Of a DNA stretch of 29,746 nucleotides, positions 24,011 through 29,746 are shown in pieces (positions within the stretch are counted from its first letter, which is position 1; each line of letters opens with the position of its first letter). The notes under the pieces are model-generated. The model saw only the letters and a list, made by a program, of their open reading frames with translations. It was not told the DNA's origin and did no database searches. The position numbers were made by a program, and so were the translations under genes. This DNA is from Pistricoccus aurantiacus (GTDB lineage Bacteria > Pseudomonadota > Gammaproteobacteria > Pseudomonadales > Halomonadaceae): assembly GCF_042682565.1 (NCBI RefSeq), contig NZ_JBHUIC010000025.1. One strand, 5' to 3'.

Positions 24011-25450
24011 ATGACCACCGCAAAAGCACTTTACATCGGCAACGAATGGATCGACGGCCAAGGCAGCGTCACCAACCGCAACCCCTCGGATACCAGCGAC
24101 ATCATCGGCGAATACGCCCAGGCCAGTACGCAGCAAGTGCAAGACGCCATCAGCGCTGCCCGCCAAGGCGCGAAAGCCTGGCGGGAAAGCGGCCTGGAAA
24201 GCCGCTACAGCGTGCTGATGACCATCGGCGACGAGCTGATCGCTCGCAAGGATGAGCTGGGCCGGCTGCTGGCCCGGGAAGAAGGCAAGACCCTGGCGGA
24301 AGGCGTCGGCGAAGTCTATCGCTCCGGCCAGTTCTTCCATTACTACGCCGCGGAAGTGCTGCGCCAGATCGACGAGCGGGTGGATTCCGTGCGCCCGGGC
24401 ATCGGCGTCGAGGTCTATCGCGAGCCGGTAGGGGTAGTCGGCGTGATCAGCCCCTGGAACTTCCCCATGGCCACCGCCGTATGGAAAATCGCCCCGGCCC
24501 TGGCCTTCGGCAACGCGGTGATCTTCAAGCCCGCCAACCTGGTGCCGGCGAGCGCCTGGGCGCTGACGGAGATCATCAGCCGTCAAGACCTGCCCAAGGG
24601 CACCTTCAACCTGCTGATGGGCAGCGGCGGCCAGGTGGGCGACGCCTTGATCCATAGCCCGGAGATCGACGCGGTGTCCTTTACCGGCTCACTGGAGGTC
24701 GGCAAGCAGGTTGCCGCTGCTACCGCCGCCAATCTGGTCAAATGCCAGCTGGAGATGGGCTCCAAGAACGCCCTGATCGTCGCGGAAGACGCGGATCTCG
24801 ACCTTGCGGTGGAAGCCGCCTTCGCCGGCGCCTATTCCGGTACCGGTCAGAAGTGCACCGCCTCCTCGCGGCTGATCGTGGTCGAGGCGCTACATGATCG
24901 TTTCGTCGAGAAGCTGATCGACAAGCTCAAGACCATTCGTGTCGGCAACGCCCTGGAAGACGGCGTGCAGCTCGGCCCGGTGGTGGACGCCCGCCAGCTG
25001 GAGTCCAACCTGACCTGGATCGAGCGGGCCAAGCAGGACGGCGCCCGTCTTGCCTTCGGTGGCGAACGTCTGGAGCGGGAAACCGAAGGCTATTTCATGG
25101 CCCCGACCCTGTTCACCGACACCACCAACGACATGGCGATCAATCGCGAGGAAGTCTTCGGCCCCATCGCCTGCGTGATCAAGGTGCGCGATTACGAGGA
25201 AGCCATCGCCACCCTGAACGACACCAAGTTTGGCCTGACCGCTGGCATCATTACCGGTTCTCTGAAGACCGCCAGCGACTTCAAGGCCCGGGCGGAGACC
25301 GGCTGCGTGATGGTCAACCTGGCCACCGCCGGCACGGATTATCACGTGCCCTTCGGCGGCCGCAAGGCCTCGAGCTTCGGCCCACGCGAACAAGGCCGCT
25401 ATGCCCGGGAGTTCTATACCGTGGTCAAGACCTGCTACGTGAAAGCTTGA
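24011..25450 (+). CDS. aldehyde dehydrogenase, 2-oxoglutarate-semialdehyde type
   Basis: The 479-residue enzyme has the full active site: Asn150 (SPWNFP), Lys173 (IFKPANLVPAS), Glu248 (QLEMGSKNA) and Cys282 (GTGQKCTASSR). The end, YHVPFGGRKASSFGPREQGRYAREFYTVVKTCY (in pieces), matches enzymes that oxidise 2-oxoglutarate semialdehyde (2,5-dioxopentanoate) in aldarate, pentose and hydroxyproline catabolism. That substrate is an inference; lactaldehyde or succinate-semialdehyde dehydrogenases are alternatives. It is the first gene of a four-gene operon, ten bases before the M19-like gene, and is divergent from the LysR gene. No hydroxyproline or sugar-acid dehydratase gene is in view, so its pathway is unidentified. 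Confidence 0.88.
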   Translation: MTTAKALYIGNEWIDGQGSVTNRNPSDTSDIIGEYAQASTQQVQDAISAARQGAKAWRESGLESRYSVLMTIGDELIARKDELGRLLAREEGKTLAEGVGEVYRSGQFFHYYAAEVLRQIDERVDSVRPGIGVEVYREPVGVVGVISPWNFPMATAVWKIAPALAFGNAVIFKPANLVPASAWALTEIISRQDLPKGTFNLLMGSGGQVGDALIHSPEIDAVSFTGSLEVGKQVAAATAANLVKCQLEMGSKNALIVAEDADLDLAVEAAFAGAYSGTGQKCTASSRLIVVEALHDRFVEKLIDKLKTIRVGNALEDGVQLGPVVDARQLESNLTWIERAKQDGARLAFGGERLERETEGYFMAPTLFTDTTNDMAINREEVFGPIACVIKVRDYEEAIATLNDTKFGLTAGIITGSLKTASDFKARAETGCVMVNLATAGTDYHVPFGGRKASSFGPREQGRYAREFYTVVKTCYVKA

Positions 25451-25460
25451 GGGGAAGGTC

Positions 25461-26450
25461 ATGTCACAGGAAATGCTGATCGTCGACGGCCTGCAGTATT
25501 CGAACTGGTCCCGAGAGATCTTCGAGCAGATGCGCGAGGGCGGCGTGGACGCGGTTCACGCCACCCTGGTCTACCACGAAACCACTCGGGATACCCTGAG
25601 CCGGCTCGGCGAGTGGAACCGCCGCTTCGAGGCCCATTCCGATCTGATCATGCCGGTGCGGGAAGCGGCGGATATTCAGCGTGCCCGGGAGGTCGGCAAG
25701 GTAGGGATCTTTCTCGGCGCCCAGAACTGCTCCCCCATCGAGGATGATATCGACATGGTCGCGATCCTGCGCGACCTGGGTCTGCTGGTCATGCAGTTGA
25801 CCTACAACAACCAGAGCCTGTTGGCCTGCGGCTGTTACGAAGCGCAGGACAGCGGCATCACTCGCTTCGGTCGCCAGGTGATCAAGGAGATGAACCGGGT
25901 GGGCATGGTCATCGACATGTCCCACAGCGCCGAGCGCTCCACCCTGGAAGCCATCGAGCTTTCCGAGCGCCCGGTGATCATTTCCCACGCCAACCGGGCG
26001 GCCTGGCAGCCGGCCAAGCGCAACAAGTCCGACAAGGTGCTCAAGGCCATCGCCGAATGCGACGGCCTGCTGGGCTTCTCCGCCTATCCGTTTCACCTCA
26101 AGAACGGCCCGGACTGCACCCTGGAAGATTACTGCGACATGATCGCCGCCACCGCGGATCTGATGGGCATCGAGCATATCGGCATCGGCACGGATCTGTG
26201 CCAGAACCAGCCGGTATCGATACTCGAATGGATGCGCAACGGCCGCTGGTCCAAGGAGATGGATTACGGCGAAGGCTCCAGGGACAACGCCGGCTGGCCG
26301 CGTCCCCTGCCCTGGCTCAAGGATAGCCGGGACTTTCCCAATCTGGTGGCGGGCTTGCGCGCCCGGGGTTTCGCGGAAGACGAAGTGGCTCGGATCATGG
26401 GCCGCAATTGGGTGGAACTACTGGAGCGTACCATTACGCCACAGGTCTAA
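25461..26450 (+). CDS. M19 (membrane/renal dipeptidase) family protein with altered metal site
   Basis: The 329-residue protein has the TIM-barrel of peptidase family M19. Conserved parts are VIDMSHSAERS (His155), PVIISHANRAAW (His176), GLLGFSAYPFHLK and GIGTDLCQN (Asp245). The other half of the binuclear zinc site is changed: the N-terminal His-x-Asp (DGHND in renal dipeptidase) reads DGLQYS (9-14), and the bridging Glu (GVEGG) reads GAQNC (Gln88). LTHN is LTYN. It may therefore bind one metal or none and need not hydrolyse dipeptides. An M19-like gene also occurs beside the dimethylglycine demethylase genes of Pseudomonas aeruginosa (PA5396, from memory). AAGG precedes the ATG; the next gene follows by 15 bases. 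Confidence 0.88.
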   Translation: MSQEMLIVDGLQYSNWSREIFEQMREGGVDAVHATLVYHETTRDTLSRLGEWNRRFEAHSDLIMPVREAADIQRAREVGKVGIFLGAQNCSPIEDDIDMVAILRDLGLLVMQLTYNNQSLLACGCYEAQDSGITRFGRQVIKEMNRVGMVIDMSHSAERSTLEAIELSERPVIISHANRAAWQPAKRNKSDKVLKAIAECDGLLGFSAYPFHLKNGPDCTLEDYCDMIAATADLMGIEHIGIGTDLCQNQPVSILEWMRNGRWSKEMDYGEGSRDNAGWPRPLPWLKDSRDFPNLVAGLRARGFAEDEVARIMGRNWVELLERTITPQV

Positions 26451-26465
26451 ATCTCGGAGTGCGTC

Positions 26466-28211
26466 ATGAATTCGTTTGGTCCTGATCTGCATCCCTACGC
26501 GAACCTGAGCCTGCGCCCGGCAAGCCGGGTCATGCAGCTCGAGCGTCTGGGCAGCCTGCATGCCAGCCGGTTGAGCTTCGTGCGCAGCCTAGTGCGCCAG
26601 ATGGCCCGCCAGCGCTGGCAGATCAGTCAGACTCGCTTCGACCTGGATGCGGAAGGCTACGGCACCGCCATCTACCGGCTGCAGACCCCCAACGGACGCT
26701 ATCACGGCGTGATCTTCACCCGCCCGCTGGAGGACGACGCCCGCACGGACCGGGTGATCGCCAACGCCTGGGACGCCACCTTCGCCGTGGTGGAAGGCGA
26801 CGTGGACGATCTGCTGCTGGAACAGATGGCGGACAACGTGCCGCTGCAGGAAGCCGGCCGTCAGCATCCGCGGCTGCTGGTGCTGTCCCGGGCCAACCGC
26901 AGCCTGCGCAACTTCGCGAGTTTCCTGGACGCGCTTTCCAATGGCCGTCAGCCGGAGGCCGCCTGGATCACCCAGGTCGGCTATCTCTATCGCACCACCG
27001 CCGTCTACGGCAACGGCAAGTTCGGCATCGCCGACTACACCCGGCTGCGGGCCAATCCGGATTTCCAGCGTCCCTTCGCGGCGCAGATGCTCGCGGTCTA
27101 TCTGCTGCGCCATTTCTCCATCGAGCAGATCGAACATATGGCTCGAGCCCGGGACGGCGATCAGGCGGTGCCTCTGGCCACGGAGCTCAAGCGCTACCTG
27201 GGCATCGGCAATTCCACCGGGCTGGGCATGGCGCCGTTTCTGATTACTCACCCGATGCTGGTGCAGCAGTGGGTTCACAGCCGGGAACGCGCCCTGGCCT
27301 TCGCCTGCGCCCAGCCCCCCACGGAGACCGAGCGCCAGCGCTTGATCGCCCTGGTGGAACGCGCCCGGGATCATCTGGCCCAGACCGTCACCCAAGACAG
27401 CGATCAGACTGAGCGCAACCTTGAGACCGTGGCGGCGCTGCCGGATATCATTGCCTGGCTGACGGAAGTACCGCTGGAAGCGGACCTGTGGAATCAGCTG
27501 CAGGAATGGAGCGAGCGGACCCTGCCCCTGGAGGCCCAGGAGCTGGTCAATACGCTGCTGATCGAGCTCTATCCCCAGGTCGATCACCTGGAGGATCAGA
27601 TGGGCGCGCCGGAACGGCTCGACCTGACCCCGGAGATGCCCTTGATCAAGCTCAAGCAGCTGATCGACACCCATTATCACTGGGCGCTGGCGGAGGATTT
27701 CTCCAGCCGGGAAGCCCGTTACTGGTTCTGGTACAGCAGCGCGGAGAAGGAGGAGCCGCGCCTCGGCGTACGGGACGAAGAGCCCGGGGCGGAAAAGGAA
27801 ACGCCCTTGGCCATCGCCCCCCGGGTACGCCACACCTACGATATCCTGTGCGGCTTCCTGGAAAACAACCCGGGCAGCCAGGTGGTGGATTTTCTGCTCA
27901 ACCATCCGCGCCACAAGGATATCGTCCGCCGCATCCAGACCATGGCGGAGACTCCTTTTGGGGAGATTCGCGCCAACCTGTGGCACCGGGACATGAAGCC
28001 GATGCACCTGCTGCGCACCAAGCTTTCCTTCTTCGGCGCCAGCCGCTTCGATCCCAAGTCGGACCGCTGGGTGCGCATCACTCTCTTCCAGGGAGCGCCG
28101 CTGGTGGAGGAGCTCAACGCGGAACCTTGGGATCTCAACGATTTCGACGACTGGAGTTTTCCTCTCGAGCCTCGTAGCGGACTAGAGAAAGAGCAGGAGA
28201 TCGCGCCATGA
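26466..28211 (+). CDS. 581-residue conserved-operon protein of unknown function
   Basis: I do not recognise this protein. It is soluble, with no signal peptide or membrane segment, rich in Arg, Leu and Trp, and appears to have three parts: an N-terminal mixed alpha/beta region (1-180, with YGTAIYRLQTPNGRYHGVIFTRP), a helical middle (180-400, with LGIGNSTGLGMAPFLITHP), and a C-terminal region (400-575, with REARYWFWYSSAEKEEPR and TKLSFFGASRFDPKSDRWVRIT). The glycine-rich GIGNSTGLGMAPF could be a phosphate- or cofactor-binding loop. GGAG lies six bases before the ATG. Its TGA overlaps the next ATG (ATGA), so it is translationally coupled to the DUF3726 gene, and the two may form a complex. Confidence 0.85.
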   Translation: MNSFGPDLHPYANLSLRPASRVMQLERLGSLHASRLSFVRSLVRQMARQRWQISQTRFDLDAEGYGTAIYRLQTPNGRYHGVIFTRPLEDDARTDRVIANAWDATFAVVEGDVDDLLLEQMADNVPLQEAGRQHPRLLVLSRANRSLRNFASFLDALSNGRQPEAAWITQVGYLYRTTAVYGNGKFGIADYTRLRANPDFQRPFAAQMLAVYLLRHFSIEQIEHMARARDGDQAVPLATELKRYLGIGNSTGLGMAPFLITHPMLVQQWVHSRERALAFACAQPPTETERQRLIALVERARDHLAQTVTQDSDQTERNLETVAALPDIIAWLTEVPLEADLWNQLQEWSERTLPLEAQELVNTLLIELYPQVDHLEDQMGAPERLDLTPEMPLIKLKQLIDTHYHWALAEDFSSREARYWFWYSSAEKEEPRLGVRDEEPGAEKETPLAIAPRVRHTYDILCGFLENNPGSQVVDFLLNHPRHKDIVRRIQTMAETPFGEIRANLWHRDMKPMHLLRTKLSFFGASRFDPKSDRWVRITLFQGAPLVEELNAEPWDLNDFDDWSFPLEPRSGLEKEQEIAP

Positions 28212-28975
28212 TCGTGTCCTACAACGAGATTCAGAATCTATGCCGCAAGGCGTTTTGCGGCGCGGGCTTCGAGCTTGGCGACGCGGAGGACGCAGCCGAG
28301 ATGGTCGCCTGGATGCAGTGTCATGGCCTTGGTGGCCTGGCGGCACTGCACCGGGGGCTGAATTTTTTGCTGGAGGAAGAGCCGGACAGGCTGCCGGAAA
28401 TCGTCTACAAGGACAGCGATCTGGCGATTCTCGACGGCCACGGCCAGAGCGTGCTGCGCTGCGGCAGCCTGGCGGCGGAGCTGTGCTTCGCCAAGGCCCG
28501 GGCCCGGGGCCTCGCGGTGGTCAAGATTCGCCGCTGTCACAACCGCCAGCTGATCATGGGCTATCTCGCCCGGATAGCCAGCCGGGGCATGAACGTCACC
28601 GCCTTCTGGCGCAACGCCCAATACCCCTTGCACGAACAGGTAGTGGGCTTTCGCGCCGGCAAGAGCGTGCCGGAAATTCGCGTCTACGCGGTGCACGACG
28701 TCCCCGAGGAAAACGCCCCCAACGACGGCATTACCCTGATCATGGCCAACCACGTGAACCTGCTGCCCTCCATGCGCTCGGACTATCAATACGAGCTGCT
28801 GGCCAGCCACAATGAAAGCAGCCTCTCCGCCTTCGAGGACGACGCCTTCGCTCAAGGCATCGAAGTGGATGAATCCCGCTGGGGAGAACTCAAGCGCCTG
28901 GCCAGCCGGGTGCTGGTGGAAGCCACGGAAGCCTCACGGCATGGCGCCGGCGCGGGGCAAAAGGATGATGATTGA
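28208..28975 (+). CDS. DUF3726 protein, possibly Ldh2-like
   Basis: The 255-residue protein resembles DUF3726, a family of unknown function. Its layout, an N-terminal helical region (NEIQNLCRKAFCGAGFELGDAEDAAEMVAWM in pieces), GLGGLAALHRGLNFL, then GLAVVKIRRCHNRQLIMGYLARIASRGM, recalls Ldh2/malate-dehydrogenase-type NAD(P) oxidoreductases, in which 'A-G-x-x-x-x-D-A', 'HG' and 'V-x-x-x-x-H-x-G-x-x-G-x-Y-x-x-x-A-x-x-G' appear in the same order. The catalytic His of the real enzymes is matched only loosely by His532-like position RRCH, so enzymatic function is uncertain. AGGAG lies eight bases before the ATG, which overlaps the previous stop. It is the last gene of the operon seen; 64 bases later the integron attC begins. 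Confidence 0.75.
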   Translation: MIVSYNEIQNLCRKAFCGAGFELGDAEDAAEMVAWMQCHGLGGLAALHRGLNFLLEEEPDRLPEIVYKDSDLAILDGHGQSVLRCGSLAAELCFAKARARGLAVVKIRRCHNRQLIMGYLARIASRGMNVTAFWRNAQYPLHEQVVGFRAGKSVPEIRVYAVHDVPEENAPNDGITLIMANHVNLLPSMRSDYQYELLASHNESSLSAFEDDAFAQGIEVDESRWGELKRLASRVLVEATEASRHGAGAGQKDDD

Positions 28976-29038
28976 TACAGCAGGATCAAGGCTGCGGATC
29001 TGGTGAGTTCATACTAGAGGTCTGCTCGGAGCCGTTCG

Positions 29039-29110
29039 GCATAACGCCTTGGGTAAGCTGCCGGTGCGGAGCGCAGCGTAGTACCGGTCGGCTTCACCCA
29101 CTGGTTAAAT
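29039..29110 (-). mobile_element. integron attC site (72 bp)
   Basis: Read on the minus strand, the site opens with ATTTAAC, a perfect RYYYAAC inverse core (29104-29110), and ends with GTTATGC (29039-29045), the form seen in Vibrio repeats of the core GTTRRRY. Between them the strand folds on itself: bases 29050-29054, 29055-29058 and 29061-29065 pair with 29096-29100, 29091-29094 and 29083-29087. C at 29095 has no partner, giving the single extrahelical base typical of attC. An internal asymmetric loop and a 17-base terminal loop (29066-29082) complete it. The stop codon of the cassette gene abuts the site, as in normal gene cassettes. Confidence 0.85.
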
Positions 29111-29626
29111 TTAGAACCGAACTCCACCGGAAGAGTCGTGAATAATTAGGAGTGAATCCATCCGCTTCTCGATTTCTTCGCAGTCTTTCCTAGATTCGTA
29201 CCATTTATCTGCGGCATCGGCCATTTGGCTGCAAAAGATATCCACTTGGAGCTGAAGTTTATTTCCAACTTGGTTGCAGTGGATCATCCCACCACCAAGC
29301 GGTGGAGTTATAAAGTGAAAATCCTCGAGAGCTTTTTGCGCTCTCTGCTCCTCGATATTTGAGGCGCCTTGATGTAAAAGACTGCAGCGTAGCGCATAGC
29401 AGTCCTCCCCATGTAAAAAGACATGCTCTTGCCGCTCCGCTCCAATTCTGTGTGTATAGCTGGGCTGCAACCAAGTCTTGAACCATTCGACGTATCGCGC
29501 TTTCGATCCTTTCTCGGGCTCATCTAACCAGCCACATACATCAGGCAGAGCTAGCGCTGTGACCAAAGCGCCATACAAATTTTCTGTAGCTATGGATTGC
29601 CTTATTGAATTGGTAAACCGTTCCAT
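29111..29626 (-). CDS. integron cassette protein with HEPN-like R-x4-H motif
   Basis: The 171-residue cytoplasmic protein is not one I can name. It contains YALRCSLLHQG (77-87) with Arg80 and His85 in the R-x4-H spacing of HEPN ribonucleases, in a probable helix preceded by an acidic residue (Glu74, Asp75). HEPN proteins act as RNases in toxin-antitoxin and abortive-infection systems, so a defence or toxin role is possible, but no partner antitoxin is visible. Base composition is far more AT-rich than in the neighbouring operon, showing foreign origin. GGAG lies five bases before the ATG. The stop codon abuts an attC site, so the gene is a mobile cassette whose recombination core lies between 29639 and 29645. 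Confidence 0.75.
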   Translation of the reverse strand: MERFTNSIRQSIATENLYGALVTALALPDVCGWLDEPEKGSKARYVEWFKTWLQPSYTHRIGAERQEHVFLHGEDCYALRCSLLHQGASNIEEQRAQKALEDFHFITPPLGGGMIHCNQVGNKLQLQVDIFCSQMADAADKWYESRKDCEEIEKRMDSLLIIHDSSGGVRF

Positions 29627-29638
29627 GGAATCTCCAGA

Positions 29639-29697
29639 ATTTAACAGGTATTAGACAGCGTGCTCGTTGATTGACTTGAACGCGCGTGCTCGTTCAA
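29639..29697 (-). mobile_element. candidate integron attI-type recombination site
   Basis: On the minus strand a core site GTTAAAT (29639-29645, matches GTTRRRY) is preceded after four bases by GTCTAAT, an inverse half-site with one mismatch to RYYYAAC. Farther upstream two exact 11-bp direct repeats (29658-29668 and 29684-29694) are spaced 26 bases apart. attI sites have this pattern: two inverted integrase boxes plus two direct repeats. No attC-type pairing of arms is found here. TTGAACG/CGTTCAA (29676-29697) forms a hairpin around the second repeat. Confidence 0.5.
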
Positions 29698-29746
29698 CAA
29701 TCTTATCAATCGCGAATTTTTCTAACTAACTCTTTGATTTTACGGA

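Noticed and set aside
25461..26450. Simple annotation as an active membrane dipeptidase
   Set aside because: The N-terminal His-x-Asp and bridging Glu ligands are absent and there is no signal peptide or lipid anchor, so only family membership is supported.
26589..28007. 472-codon minus-strand frame opposite the 581-residue protein
   Set aside because: The plus-strand gene has a ribosome site, operon spacing and ATGA coupling; the antisense product is rich in Gln, His, Gly and Arg, as expected for a shadow frame in GC-rich DNA.
29639..29746. A second attC site upstream of the cassette
   Set aside because: The core is present, but the repeated elements are direct rather than inverted and no arm pairing could be found; an attI-type site fits better.

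Overview
The window is GC-rich chromosomal DNA of a gammaproteobacterium, most likely a halophilic or marine member of the Halomonadaceae. This is inferred from the gene repertoire: a BCCT compatible-solute transporter, a TAXI-type TRAP transporter followed by a universal stress protein, an MscS channel, a DauA-type SulP carrier, CreA, YjbQ and PncB. No rRNA, tRNA, CRISPR array or phage gene was seen.

Layout. Positions 1-5100 hold a possible IS-transposase start at the left edge, then a DUF3108 protein, a LysO-type lysine exporter, a DUF6506-like protein, a DauA-type SulP transporter, YjbQ on the minus strand, and a CreA-like lipoprotein. Positions 5200-11954 hold an isochorismatase-fold hydrolase and an alcohol/aldehyde oxidation module (AdhP-type alcohol dehydrogenase and ExaC-type aldehyde dehydrogenase). 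Beside it are a LuxR-type response regulator, a short hybrid histidine kinase and a FIST-domain protein. This resembles the NosP/NahK and Erc/Exa regulatory neighbourhood of Pseudomonas. Positions 12034-15050 hold nicotinate phosphoribosyltransferase, a YcbX-like MOSC protein and a DUF2189 membrane protein. Positions 15186-19327 are a TRAP-TAXI operon (binding protein, fused permease, universal stress protein) with strong intercistronic stem-loops. Divergent from it lie a BCCT transporter, an MscS channel and a HAD phosphatase.

Positions 22999-28975 hold a LysR regulator divergent from a tight four-gene operon. The operon encodes an aldehyde dehydrogenase of the 2-oxoglutarate-semialdehyde type, an M19 'dipeptidase' that has lost half of its canonical metal ligands, a 581-residue protein I do not recognise, and a DUF3726 protein that looks distantly like Ldh2-type dehydrogenases. 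The four genes look like an uncharacterised catabolic pathway.

At the right edge composition drops sharply. A minus-strand gene encoding a protein with an R-x4-H (HEPN-like) motif is followed directly by a well-formed integron attC site (29039-29110). It is preceded by a GTTRRRY core with an inverse half-site and two 11-bp direct repeats, the architecture of an attI site. I read this as the end of an integron whose integrase, if present, would lie just beyond the window. The attC site, the possible attI and the HEPN-like cassette, together with the dark operon beside them, are the most interesting parts of the window.
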